From NCBI GenBank assembly GCA_023460535.1, contig JAEWPV010000016.1, positions 62,001-126,000 on the forward strand: 64,000 nucleotides of DNA. Direction: 5' to 3'. This document shows positions 1-7,956 of the stretch, piece after piece; position 1 is the first letter of the stretch; each line of letters starts with the position of its first letter. The notes beneath the pieces are model-generated. The model saw nothing but the letters and a program-made list of their open reading frames with translations. It ran no database searches and was not told the origin of the DNA. Position numbers and translations under genes: made by a program. Origin of the DNA: Bacillota bacterium (lineage in GTDB: Bacteria; Bacillota; Clostridia; Oscillospirales; Ruminococcaceae).

Positions 1-177
1 CCCTTTATTATGCGCAACCAGGGCTGTTATGTCAAGGTTTTGGGGTGCTTATGGCGAAAATGGCAAGAACGGAGAATAAAACGGCAGCTATGCAGCGCAC
101 AAGACTAAAAAAACATCCAAGACACCGTATAATATTCGAATAATATATAGCAATCGCCTGCTTGTTGAAGCTTTATG

Positions 178-206
178 GTGACATATATAGATAAAGTATG
201 TATAAT
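178..206 (+). promoter_or_regulatory. Promoter of the surface-protein operon
   Basis: GTGACA at 178-183 and TATAAT at 201-206 are separated by 17 bases, one mismatch from the sigma-A consensus. Transcription from here would begin near 213, so an upstream in-frame ATG at 175 cannot be the start of the following gene. Positions 1-177 hold no gene that I can support. Confidence 0.6.
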
Positions 207-270
207 TTATAATGTAATTATTACCTCTGTAGTGCTTAATAAGGAGTTAAATAAAGGAGGAAAAATAGAA

Positions 271-1119
271 ATGAGAAAGAAACTGGTTGCGGTGGTAATC
301 GCGTTTGCTTTGCTTTTGGTATTAGGCGTAAGCGTATATGCGATTACCGACGGGGCGTATTTGGGAGAAATTGGAATGTTTGCGTTTGATTTTACGCCGA
401 GCCGCTTTGCCCGTGTAGACGGCGCAACATACAATACTAGTTTTAATACCATGTTATTTAGTTTATTGGGTACGCGCTTCGGAGGGAACGGCGTAACGAC
501 CTTTGGGCTGCCAAACCTGACGCCATATACCCCCTATGGCGGTGAATACCTGCACTATGATATTGCAACTTCCGGTCTTTATCCCCAGTATGAAGGAGGC
601 GCACAAGAACATCACGTTACCGGCGAGATTAAGCTGTTTCCTTATGAACGTTTAGCCGGAAGCACTTGGATTCGCTGCAACGGTGCGGCTTTGCCCGCAG
701 CCAGCTCTCCGATGTTGGTAGCCTGCATCGGCAATAGGTTTGGCTCCGATTCTGCTGGGATGTTTAACGTGCCCGACCTGCGCGCAGTAGAGCCGGAGGG
801 GATGTACTATTACATCTGTGCGGAAGATGGGAACGGATTTTTTACTATGGGGGAAATGAAGCTGCTTGCGGGAAGCGAGACCTTTTACAACGACAGATAC
901 TCGGGTAGCTTGTCGCCCTGCCGCGGGCAATCCATGCTCATAATAAACCATATGGCTCTGTATAGTTTAATCGGCAGCAATTACGGCGGCGACGGTACCA
1001 CAACTTTTGCGCTGCCAACCACAAGCGGCACCTACGGTACGGCGAATAACCTGCTCAACCCGCTTCCCGGGCTGGAGTACTACATCGTGACCCTCGGTAG
1101 TTATCCGTCACGGAGTTAA
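271..1119 (+). CDS. Secreted protein with three phage tail-collar-like domains
   Basis: The start at 271 is chosen because AAAGGAGG lies 8 bases upstream and it opens a signal peptide (MRKK, a hydrophobic stretch, cleavage near VYA-IT at about residue 24). The mature part of the 282-residue protein holds three copies of a tail-collar-type fold (the family of microcystin-dependent proteins and short-tail-fibre collars), at roughly residues 31-82, 119-172 and 193-248. Each begins GEI/GEM, and the first and third end with RFGGNGVTTFGLP- or NYGGDGTTTFALP-like motifs. The middle copy is more diverged. No phage genes are nearby, so a phage tail role is unlikely. It sits 21 bases before the surface protein gene and is probably co-transcribed. 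Export and domain family are well supported; the function (ligand binding or surface decoration) is inference. Confidence 0.75.
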   Translation: MRKKLVAVVIAFALLLVLGVSVYAITDGAYLGEIGMFAFDFTPSRFARVDGATYNTSFNTMLFSLLGTRFGGNGVTTFGLPNLTPYTPYGGEYLHYDIATSGLYPQYEGGAQEHHVTGEIKLFPYERLAGSTWIRCNGAALPAASSPMLVACIGNRFGSDSAGMFNVPDLRAVEPEGMYYYICAEDGNGFFTMGEMKLLAGSETFYNDRYSGSLSPCRGQSMLIINHMALYSLIGSNYGGDGTTTFALPTTSGTYGTANNLLNPLPGLEYYIVTLGSYPSRS

Positions 1120-1140
1120 GGTGGGAAAGGAGGACAAAGA

Positions 1141-4041
1141 ATGAAAAGACAGTTGTTAAAACGAGGGCTTTGTATTACGCTGTGCGCGGCGTTGGTTGTC
1201 TGCCTGCTTCCCCTTACGCATGTGACGGCGCTGGAGCCGCACGGGGTTAATGTGGTGCTCAACTGTCCCGCGACGGTAAGCAACATAGAAAACGTGGGTA
1301 CCGCAAATGCCAAAGGTACGGTTTTACCCTATACCGCCGCGCGCGCATTAGACGGAAGCACCGCGGACCATAGCTACTGGTACACGACCGCAACCGATAA
1401 AACGCTGACCGTAACACTTGCGAACACCTATTACATCGACCGTTATGTGGTAAAGGGTATTCGAAAGAACAACGATGTAACCCTATATCCCAGTTCATTT
1501 AAGCTGCACACAAGCACAGATGGCACCAACTGGACGATGGTCAGCCAGGTGTTCGGGAATACCCAGGCGGAACGCACGATCACATTTGAACCGGTGCTTG
1601 CAAGGTATGTCAGGCTGGAGGTAGTTCAAGGCAACCGAAACAACAACCAATGGACTGCCATCAGCGAGTTTGAGGTGTATTCCGCCGCAAGTCTGCAGGT
1701 TGGATATCAGCAAGGGACGCTTTATGATAGCACACCCAGCACGGCGACCTTCCCCGTAGTGTTTTCAGGCACCGCTGACGGCGAAAAGGCCTGCACCGTA
1801 AGCTGGTATTCAGACGGGGCAGGTCAAAACCCGATAACAGCCCCCGCGGGCGTTACCCTGTCAATGAGTGCGGTAAGCGAAAACGCAGCCACCATTACCG
1901 CCCAGACTACGGCACAAGCCGTACCGGGACTGTTTTACTTTAAGCTAACCACAAGCGAGGTGTTGGCCGCCAACATTGTGCCGCTGGAAGTTACCAAGAT
2001 TAACTTTGCGCCAAAGCGTAAAGAGGGGGTACCCGCAACGCTGACACATAGCATTGTTGTGGGCACTGAGTTTTTACTAGATCTTACGGATATTTTTGAG
2101 GATGCGAACGGCGACGTAATGAGCTATAAAGTCAAGGTGGACAGTGCGGAAGCGGTTGCTGCAAGTGCAAATTATTCATACACACCGGCTACCATTGGGA
2201 CTACGACGCTAATTTTTTGGGCGCACGACGGAACGGTGAGCTCCGCCGAAAGCTACATGGTGACGTTGACGGCGACCGACCCGCCCATTAACACACCGCC
2301 CGCCAGAAAGGCAGGGATTGGCGCAACAGCCACAGCGAGTGTGACGGCAGGACAGGCATACGCCCTGTATTTGTATAACATCTTTGAAGATATTGATAGC
2401 GACGAACTGACCTATACCGTCGCGGTAAACGGCGCGGAAGCGGTAGCGGCAGACGAAAGCTACTCGTACACACCCGCCGACGCAGGTACTACGACGCTGG
2501 TTTTTTGGGCGCACGACGGAACGGCGACCTCTGCCGAGAGCTACACGGTGACATTGACGGCGACCGAACCGCCCGCGAATACGCCGCCCGCCAGAAAGGC
2601 GGAGGTTAGCGCCACAGCCACGGCGAGTGTGATGGTTGGGGAGCCCTACTCACTAAACCTTTCCGATATCTTTGAGGATGCCGACGGCGATACGTTGACC
2701 TATACCGTCGCGGTGAACGGCGCGGAGGCGGTAGCGGCGGACGAAAGCTATTTGTATACGCCAGCCGACGCAGGAACTACGGATTTGGTGTTTTGGGCAA
2801 GCGACGGTATGGCGACCTCCGCCGACAGCTTCGCGCTGACGCTAACAGCAACCGAACCAGGCGTGAATACGCCGCCTTCGGCGAGGGTTCCGGTTCCCAC
2901 ACAGGCAGTTGCGGTGAATGAGACCAAGAGCTTCACGGCATCGGCTGTTGCGCAGGATGCGGAGGAAGACCCGCTTACAATTACGGCAATTGCGGTATCT
3001 CCCGATGCCACTGTGGCAACGGCAGCGCTTGCATCCGGAACGGTTACCGTTACGGGCGTTGCTCAGGGAAGCACCGGGGTAACCGTAACCGTAAGCGACG
3101 GAGAGTTAACCGCTGACATCGTCGTACCCATAACAGTAGCAGAGCAGCCGCACGAGATGTATACGCTCACGGTAACCGCCGGATCGGGCGGACAGATTAC
3201 AGCGGGCGGCGGCAGCTTCCGGGCAGGGGAGCAGATACCCGTTGCGGCGCAGGCACACGCGGGCTACCGCTTTGATGGCTGGACAAGCACGGGGGGAGGC
3301 AGCTTTGCCAACGCCCGCAGTGCAACCACGACCTTTACCATGCCCGCCAACAATGCAACGGTTCGTGCCGCATTTACTGCGGTAAGCGGCGGAGGAAGCG
3401 AAGGCTCAACCCACAGCGAGCGGGACATCATCACAAGTACCGATGTGAACTGGACAACCGGTCGGATAACAACAACCCTGTTTCACACAACCTGGGTGCG
3501 GTCGGATGTATTTTTAGATCTACTAAACAATCATGCGGGGCAGGATATTGTGTTTATAGGATCCGGGTATTCCATCCAATTTGCCGCTGGTTCCATTAAT
3601 CCCTCCGGTTTGCGCCCGAACTACAATTTCGGTGTACAGTTTAATTCCGGAGAGAGCTTTGCCTCGATTCAAGCCCTTTCACGGGGCAACCTTGCACTAA
3701 TGATTGGCTATGCCCACAGCGGTGCGTTGCCCGCGCCGGCGAAGATACGGCTGAATGTGGGCACACAGTATACCGGGAAAACCCTGTATTACTACTATTA
3801 CAATCCAGTCAGCAACAGGCTTGAGTTTATGCAAACCGCCAAGGTGGACGCGCAGGGCTATGTGATGGTGACACAATCCCGTTGCTCTGATTACGCCCTG
3901 TTGTCTGAGCCATTGCCTATGGATAAGCCGGGCATACCCGAAACTGGGGCAAGCTTACCGGTTGCGCAGTTTTTTTTGCTCCTTCTGGTCGCCGCAGTGG
4001 GAGGAACGCTGCTGAGAAAGACTGCCATAGCCAATAGGTAG
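1141..4041 (+). CDS. Large cell-wall surface protein: discoidin, cadherin-like repeats, IPETG sorting signal
   Basis: A 966-residue modular exported protein. Residues 1-30 are a signal peptide. About 34-182 resemble an F5/8 type C (discoidin) carbohydrate-binding domain, with ARALDGS near the start and YVRLEV and ISEFEVY near the end. An Ig-like stretch follows. Then come three cadherin/dystroglycan-like repeats starting near residues 293, 389 and 485 (period 96 residues), each with an IFEDxxxD motif and a YTPAxxGTTxLxFW motif. A further Ig-like domain (about 579-670) and a Listeria/Bacteroides-type beta repeat (about 672-750, with YRFDGWTS) come next. The C-terminus has IPETG, a hydrophobic segment and a short basic tail, the layout of a sortase substrate. 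It starts at ATG 1141 after AAAGGAGG. Likely an adhesin or glycan-binding wall protein; the ligand is unknown. Confidence 0.8.
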   Translation: MKRQLLKRGLCITLCAALVVCLLPLTHVTALEPHGVNVVLNCPATVSNIENVGTANAKGTVLPYTAARALDGSTADHSYWYTTATDKTLTVTLANTYYIDRYVVKGIRKNNDVTLYPSSFKLHTSTDGTNWTMVSQVFGNTQAERTITFEPVLARYVRLEVVQGNRNNNQWTAISEFEVYSAASLQVGYQQGTLYDSTPSTATFPVVFSGTADGEKACTVSWYSDGAGQNPITAPAGVTLSMSAVSENAATITAQTTAQAVPGLFYFKLTTSEVLAANIVPLEVTKINFAPKRKEGVPATLTHSIVVGTEFLLDLTDIFEDANGDVMSYKVKVDSAEAVAASANYSYTPATIGTTTLIFWAHDGTVSSAESYMVTLTATDPPINTPPARKAGIGATATASVTAGQAYALYLYNIFEDIDSDELTYTVAVNGAEAVAADESYSYTPADAGTTTLVFWAHDGTATSAESYTVTLTATEPPANTPPARKAEVSATATASVMVGEPYSLNLSDIFEDADGDTLTYTVAVNGAEAVAADESYLYTPADAGTTDLVFWASDGMATSADSFALTLTATEPGVNTPPSARVPVPTQAVAVNETKSFTASAVAQDAEEDPLTITAIAVSPDATVATAALASGTVTVTGVAQGSTGVTVTVSDGELTADIVVPITVAEQPHEMYTLTVTAGSGGQITAGGGSFRAGEQIPVAAQAHAGYRFDGWTSTGGGSFANARSATTTFTMPANNATVRAAFTAVSGGGSEGSTHSERDIITSTDVNWTTGRITTTLFHTTWVRSDVFLDLLNNHAGQDIVFIGSGYSIQFAAGSINPSGLRPNYNFGVQFNSGESFASIQALSRGNLALMIGYAHSGALPAPAKIRLNVGTQYTGKTLYYYYYNPVSNRLEFMQTAKVDAQGYVMVTQSRCSDYALLSEPLPMDKPGIPETGASLPVAQFFLLLLVAAVGGTLLRKTAIANR
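2305..2880 (+). repeat. 288-bp tandem repeat inside the surface protein gene
   Basis: Two adjacent 288-base units (2305-2592 and 2593-2880) encode the second and third cadherin-like repeats and are nearly identical over long stretches, for example around GTCGCGGTAAACGGCGCGGA in unit one and its counterpart in unit two. The first repeat, at 2017-2304, has the same length but is much more diverged. Recent duplication of a 96-residue module is the simplest reading. Confidence 0.75.
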
Positions 4042-4066
4042 ATAATTCAACTTGATACAAGCCTAC

Positions 4067-4107
4067 AGCCGGAGAGATAGCGGTGGTTATCTCTCCGGCT
4101 GGTTTTT
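4067..4107 (+). terminator. Rho-independent terminator after the surface operon
   Basis: A 13-base perfect stem (4067-4079 with 4088-4100, AGCCGGAGAGATA/TATCTCTCCGGCT), an 8-base loop and a T-run at 4103-4107 follow the surface protein stop codon by 26 bases. Confidence 0.9.
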
Positions 4108-4172
4108 GCATTTGGAGTTCGAGGGAGCGGGAAAATGAGGGGTGAACATGTGATGCCCGATGCCACCGCTCC

Positions 4173-4562
4173 TTATTTACCCAAGGTAACGTTTCGTTGC
4201 TTAAAAACCTTTTTTGCCGTATAAACAGCATTAAGCACTTTGGGAAAGCCTGTATATGGGATACATTGAATAAAGACTTCAATGACTTTTTCGGGCGATA
4301 TGCCCACGTTTAGGCAGCCGTTAATATGTACCTCTAATTGCGCTTCGCACCCTCCGGCAGTTAGCAAACTGGTAACTGTTATAATCTCTCTTTCCTGCAA
4401 AGAAAGCCCCTTTCTGCAGTAAACATCCCCAAACGCAAATTCCAGTATGTATCTTCCCAAATCCGGAGCGATACCCTCTAACGAAGCCATAACCTGTTCG
4501 CCGGCGTTACCGTCTACCTCTTTTAGTTCCCCTTTGAATACGCTCGTTTTCCATTTGAACAA
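4173..4562 (-). CDS. Carboxymuconolactone decarboxylase (CMD) family protein
   Basis: This 129-residue protein has the size and helical pattern of the CMD/AhpD-like family: a central REIITVTSLLTAGG segment, then LEVHINGCLNVGISPEKVIEV, then a terminal IPYTGFPKVLNA motif. The AhpD CxxC redox pair is not present, so it resembles gamma-CMD proteins more than alkylhydroperoxidases. The substrate cannot be told. It is divergently transcribed from a MerR regulator across a short intergenic region with a MerR-type operator, so it is probably the target of that regulator. The flanking DNA is visibly more AT-rich than most of the window. Confidence 0.8.
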   Translation of the reverse strand: MFKWKTSVFKGELKEVDGNAGEQVMASLEGIAPDLGRYILEFAFGDVYCRKGLSLQEREIITVTSLLTAGGCEAQLEVHINGCLNVGISPEKVIEVFIQCIPYTGFPKVLNAVYTAKKVFKQRNVTLGK

Positions 4563-4586
4563 CCCCCTGTATTATGGTATACTCAT

Positions 4587-4617
4587 ACGATATAATGTAG
4601 AGCATACTCTAGGTCAA
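4587..4617 (-). promoter_or_regulatory. MerR-type promoter/operator of the CMD gene
   Basis: On the minus strand TTGACC (complement of 4612-4617) precedes a near-perfect dyad, TAGAGTATGCTCTA (complement of 4598-4611), and then an AT-rich -10 (TATATC at 4589-4594 with a 17-base spacer, or TATCGT at 4587-4592 with 19 bases). A dyad filling an extended -35/-10 spacer is typical of MerR-activated promoters. The layout matches the adjacent MerR gene, but the exact -10 is ambiguous. Confidence 0.6.
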
Positions 4618-4640
4618 GACTTTTTTGGAAAGGTGTATTT

Positions 4641-5002
4641 ATGGAATATGCAATCGGAGAATTTTCATTGGTTTCGGGAATTAGCATTCATACACTGCGG
4701 TATTACGAGAAAGAAAAATTGATTATTCCAAAACGCAAGATAAACGGCAGACGGCTATATACCGATGAGGATATGGTATGGGTTGAAATCGTTAAGCGTT
4801 TAAAAGATACGGGTATGTCAATTAAAAGATTCGGGAATATTCGGAACTCCGGGCAAAAGGGGACAGCACCTTGGAAGAACGGATGGGGATGCTGATACAA
4901 CACGAGGCTGTTCTGAAAAATGAAATTGCGGCACTGCAGGGACATCTTGCAAAACTCAGTGATAAAATAGTCTATTACAAATTGGAGATTGAGAATAAAT
5001 AG
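4641..5002 (+). pseudogene. MerR-family regulator disrupted by a one-base frameshift
   Basis: The first 62 codons from ATG 4641 encode a clear MerR helix-turn-helix (GEFSLVSGISIHTLRYYEKE, then KINGRRLYTDEDMVWVEIVKRL). After MSIK at about 4827 the frame goes wrong and ends at 4895. Inserting one base there restores a normal MerR continuation reading IREYSELRAKGDSTLEERM and a coiled-coil tail ending ...YYKLEIENK at stop 5000-5002, for a total of about 121 residues. A single-base deletion (probably one G of AAAGAG) therefore separates the two parts. It could be a real inactivating mutation or a sequencing error. Its likely target is the divergent CMD gene. Confidence 0.8.
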
Positions 5003-5141
5003 GCTGTGTCGTGCTGTGACATGGCGTCTAAAGCGGCTTAATGGGGGTGGAACAAGTGATGCCGGAGGCAATTGCTCCCTAATTTAACCCGCACACCCGA
5101 CCGCTCTTTCGCATATAAATATAAAAACTATGTAAAAGTGG

Positions 5142-5171
5142 TTGACAGCCCCGACGCTTTTCTGCTATACT
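5142..5171 (+). promoter_or_regulatory. Promoter of the ilv-leu operon
   Basis: TTGACA at 5142-5147 and TATACT at 5166-5171 are separated by 18 bases. It lies 32 bases before the first leader peptide and is the only strong promoter seen ahead of ilvB. Confidence 0.75.
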
Positions 5172-5202
5172 TACCTAAATTAACGCAAGGAGAACGCCCT
5201 TA

Positions 5203-5310
5203 ATGATGACTTCGTTTGCAATCGTCAACATTATTATCGTCATTATCGCTCTAGTCGTCGGACTAGTCAGTGATGATGTTAATTGTGTTGCGCTGCATAC
5301 AGGGAATTGA
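5203..5310 (+). CDS. Ile/Val/Leu-rich leader peptide of the ilv operon
   Basis: A 35-codon ORF with an AGGAGA Shine-Dalgarno 9 bases before ATG 5203. Residues 6-22 read AIVNIIIVIIALVVGLV: six Ile, five Val and two Leu in 17 residues, and four more Val/Leu codons follow. It sits between the operon promoter and an intrinsic terminator, which is the layout of a classical ribosome-mediated attenuator. When branched-chain aminoacyl-tRNAs are scarce the ribosome should stall in this run. Peptide function beyond attenuation is not expected. Confidence 0.85.
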   Translation: MMTSFAIVNIIIVIIALVVGLVSDDVNCVALHTGN

Positions 5311-5391
5311 TGAAGGGTCGCCCGACGAAGGGCGCCTTGTAAATCAAAGAGTATTGCAAACCCTGCAGTGAAACACACTGCAGGGTTTTTT
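5300..5391 (+). promoter_or_regulatory. Attenuator: antiterminator and intrinsic terminator
   Basis: The terminator is a 10-bp perfect stem (5361-5370 with 5376-5385, CCCTGCAGTG/CACTGCAGGG), a 5-base loop and six T at 5386-5391. A competing antiterminator can form between CAGGG-TTG at 5300-5309 and CAA-CCCTG at 5357-5365, enclosing a small CGCCC/GGGCG hairpin. The 5' arm of the antiterminator overlaps the end of the leader ORF. A ribosome that reaches the stop would mask that arm and allow termination, while one stalled in the Ile/Val run would leave it free. The terminator is clear; the antiterminator is inferred from pairing. Confidence 0.75.
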
Positions 5392-5467
5392 GTTTTCACA
5401 CAATGTAAGAAATTAACCTTTTTTATCTTTTATATCCAAGGAATGTGAGAGGGGAAGGAACCGTACA

Positions 5468-5572
5468 ATGACTAGTCTTGTGCTAAACACTGCGAAGGTC
5501 GTCGCGGTCGTCGCTGTTATTGTCACCGGCTCCGGTGCGGGGTTTGCTCTGTCGGATGGTGCGCTTATCTAG
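5468..5572 (+). CDS. Second, Val-rich candidate leader peptide
   Basis: A 34-codon ORF starting at ATG 5468, behind GGGGAAGGA, with codons 10-19 reading KVVAVVAVIV (six Val and one Ile in ten). It lies downstream of the attenuator terminator and 90 bases before ilvB. Immediately after the Val run, its last third forms one arm of a nested stem structure (5529-5601), and its TAG stop sits in the apical loop. I infer a second branched-chain-responsive leader, but no other copy is available to prove that it is translated. Confidence 0.5.
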   Translation: MTSLVLNTAKVVAVVAVIVTGSGAGFALSDGALI

Positions 5573-5601
5573 GCGCACATACCACAGCAAACAGCCGGAG
5601 C
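5529..5601 (+). promoter_or_regulatory. Nested RNA hairpin overlapping the second leader
   Basis: Three in-register stems pair across 73 bases: GCTCCGG 5529-5535 with CCGGAGC 5595-5601, GTTTGCT 5542-5548 with AGCAAAC 5586-5592, and GTGCGC 5559-5564 with GCGCAC 5573-5578. No T-run follows, so it is not an intrinsic terminator. It begins five bases after the last Val codon of the second leader, so ribosome position on that leader should decide whether it folds. It could control ilvB translation, mRNA decay or pausing; which one is open. Confidence 0.55.
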
Positions 5602-5662
5602 GTCGGAAACCCGCACACACAAATTCGTTAACACTCACGCAGTACGAAAGGATGAATTTACG

Positions 5663-7324
5663 ATGACGCTGACAGGAGCTCAGATTTTAATACAAACCCT
5701 TTTGGAACAGGGTGTGGATACCGTGTTCGGTTACCCGGGCGGCCAGGTGCTGTATATCTACGACGAACTGTACAAAAGTGCCGACGACATCACCCACTAC
5801 ATCACCTGCCACGAGCAAGCTGCCGCCCACGCGGCGGACAGTTACGCAAGAACAAGCGGCAAAACCGGTGTAGTAATCGCCACTTCCGGCCCCGGTGCAA
5901 CCAACCTGGTAACGGGCATCGCCAACGCCTACCTCGACAGCACCCCACTGGTCGCCATCACCGGTAACGTACCCACTACGCTGATTGGTCGCGACAGCTT
6001 TCAGGAGGTAGACATCACCGGCATTACCATGCCCGTTACCAAGCACAACTACATCGTTAAGGATGTAGAACGGCTTGCCGACACCGTGCGCGAGGCGTTT
6101 GCCATCGCAAACAGCGGCAGAAAGGGTCCCGTGCTGATCGATATCCCCAAGGATGTGCAGCTTGCCACCTTCGATTATGAGCCGGAAGCAAAAAATGGTG
6201 CGGCACCCCTCGAGGATAAAAGCGAAGAGGCAAGATGCGCAGCGGAGATCATCGCAAGCGCAAAGCGCCCGTACATCTATGCGGGCGGCGGCGTGGTCGC
6301 CTCCGAGGCGGCGAAAGAGCTGCTCGAGCTTGCCGAGCGCATCGACGCTCCTATCGGGCTTAGCATGATGGGGCTGACCGCAGTCCCCGCAGACCACCCC
6401 CGCAACTTTGGTATGGTGGGCATGCACGGGCGGTACGCCGCCAATCGCGCTTTGCACCAAAGTGATGTAATCATTGCCATCGGCACCCGCTTCTCCGACC
6501 GCGCAACGGGCAACAAAACCGAGTTTTCGGGCGGGCGCAGGGTGTTGCACATCGATATTGACCCCGCGGAGATTGGCAAAAACATCTCGGCATATACCGG
6601 CATTATCGGCGACATCAAGGAGATTTTGACCGCACTGCTTGCTATCTTGCCCAAAACGGAGCACCCCGAGTGGCACACCGAGACCTCCGGCTACAAAACC
6701 TGCCCGCAAAACTGCATTGACATGGAAAAATGCAGATTGACACCCCAGACGGTAATCGAAGCGGTCAGCCGCTTCGCGGACGCCGACACGGTGGTAGCCA
6801 CCGACGTGGGGCAGCACCAGATGTGGACGGCGCAGTACTACCCCTTTAAAACACCACGCACCTTCTCAACAAGCGGCGGGCTTGGCACCATGGGCTACGG
6901 AATGGGCGCCGCCATCGGCGCATGCATTGCCCGCGACAAGCAGCGCACCGTGTTGTTTACCAGCGACGGCAGCTTCCATATGAATATGTCCGAGCTTGCG
7001 ACGGCGGTCAGCTTTGGGCTTCCCATCGTGGTGGTTCTGCTCAACAACAATGCGCTGGGTATGGTTCGCCAGTGGCAGACACAGTTTTTCGGCAAACGCT
7101 ACTCGCAGACCTCGCTCGACCGTAAAACCGACTATGTGCGGCTTGCCGAGGCGTTCGGCGGCGCGGGGCAGCTGGTAGAGGATGAAGCGCAGCTTGAGGA
7201 CGCACTGAAAACGGCATTTTCGTATGACGGACCGTTTGTGCTCGACTGCCGTATTGGCTGCGACGAGCGCGTGCTGCCCTTTATCCCCCCGGGCGGCGGC
7301 ATGAAGGATATCATCCTGAAATAG
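5663..7324 (+). CDS. ilvB: Acetolactate synthase, large (catalytic) subunit
   Basis: 553 residues, the usual length for AHAS catalytic subunits. It condenses two pyruvates to acetolactate (valine/leucine) or pyruvate with 2-oxobutyrate (isoleucine), using thiamine diphosphate, Mg and FAD. Visible motifs are VFGYPGGQ near the N-terminus, the catalytic Glu in CHEQAAAHAA, the FAD-contact region GRDSFQEVDITGITMPVTKH, and the C-terminal ThDP site with SDGSFHMN and LLNNNALGMV. ATG 5663 follows AAAGGA by 10 bases. It is first in the nine-gene branched-chain operon and lies behind two leader peptides, so it is the main regulated step. Confidence 0.97.
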   Translation: MTLTGAQILIQTLLEQGVDTVFGYPGGQVLYIYDELYKSADDITHYITCHEQAAAHAADSYARTSGKTGVVIATSGPGATNLVTGIANAYLDSTPLVAITGNVPTTLIGRDSFQEVDITGITMPVTKHNYIVKDVERLADTVREAFAIANSGRKGPVLIDIPKDVQLATFDYEPEAKNGAAPLEDKSEEARCAAEIIASAKRPYIYAGGGVVASEAAKELLELAERIDAPIGLSMMGLTAVPADHPRNFGMVGMHGRYAANRALHQSDVIIAIGTRFSDRATGNKTEFSGGRRVLHIDIDPAEIGKNISAYTGIIGDIKEILTALLAILPKTEHPEWHTETSGYKTCPQNCIDMEKCRLTPQTVIEAVSRFADADTVVATDVGQHQMWTAQYYPFKTPRTFSTSGGLGTMGYGMGAAIGACIARDKQRTVLFTSDGSFHMNMSELATAVSFGLPIVVVLLNNNALGMVRQWQTQFFGKRYSQTSLDRKTDYVRLAEAFGGAGQLVEDEAQLEDALKTAFSYDGPFVLDCRIGCDERVLPFIPPGGGMKDIILK

Positions 7325-7379
7325 CAGGCGTGGCTGCACAAAACCCAGAACGGGCAGACGAGAGGAGCGAGTTTAAGTT

Positions 7380-7883
7380 ATGAATCAGGACCAATTTATT
7401 GTTTCAATACTGGTAAACAACCACTTCGGCGTGCTCACGCGCATCGCGGGGCTGTTTTCCAAGCGCGGGTTTAACATCGATTCCCTGACCGTCGGCGTGA
7501 CGGAGGACCCCGAAATCTCGCGCATGACCATCGTTTCCACCGGCGACGAGTATGTAAAAAACCAGATTGTGCGCCAGCTGGAAAAGCTGGTGGATGTCAA
7601 GGTGGTTCAGCTGATGGACCCGCACAACACCGTGCCGCGCGAGCTGTTGATTATTAAGCTTGCCATTGCCCCCGATAATCGCCACGAGGTAATGGAGGCG
7701 GTTCAGATCTTCCGCGCCAAGGTTATTGACCTTGCGCAGCAGTACGTGACGGTGGAGATAACGGGCGACCGCAAAAAGCTAGACGCGTTTGTCGAGTATC
7801 TGCGCCCCTACAACATTATTGAAATCTGCCGCACCGGCGTTACCGCCGTGGGCAGGGCGGGCTATTGCTTAGAGGTGCAGTAG
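7380..7883 (+). CDS. ilvN: Acetolactate synthase, small (regulatory) subunit
   Basis: 167 residues, typical of the long IlvH/IlvN form. An N-terminal ACT domain (about residues 5-75) begins with FIVSILVNNHFGVLTRIAGLFSKRGFNI, the valine-binding segment of the family. A C-terminal domain ends with the usual RTGV-like element. It binds IlvB, raises its activity and confers valine feedback inhibition. It sits 55 bases behind ilvB with AGAGGAG upstream of ATG 7380. Confidence 0.95.
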   Translation: MNQDQFIVSILVNNHFGVLTRIAGLFSKRGFNIDSLTVGVTEDPEISRMTIVSTGDEYVKNQIVRQLEKLVDVKVVQLMDPHNTVPRELLIIKLAIAPDNRHEVMEAVQIFRAKVIDLAQQYVTVEITGDRKKLDAFVEYLRPYNIIEICRTGVTAVGRAGYCLEVQ

Positions 7884-7956
7884 CCGCACCAAAACGCACC
7901 CCCGGCCTTTTTAGGCATGCTATATTATATAAAAATGTTTGGAGGAAGAAAAAACA

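Noticed and set aside
51..143. 30-codon basic ORF before the surface operon
   Set aside because: No ribosome binding site or recognisable product, and composition is not gene-like.
3931..4041. A plain transmembrane anchor rather than a sorting signal in the surface protein
   Set aside because: The order IPETG, hydrophobic stretch, basic tail is that of sortase substrates, so the anchor-only reading is less likely, although no sortase gene is in the window.
5687..6817. A 376-codon frame antisense to ilvB
   Set aside because: A shadow of the conserved acetolactate synthase frame with no family match.
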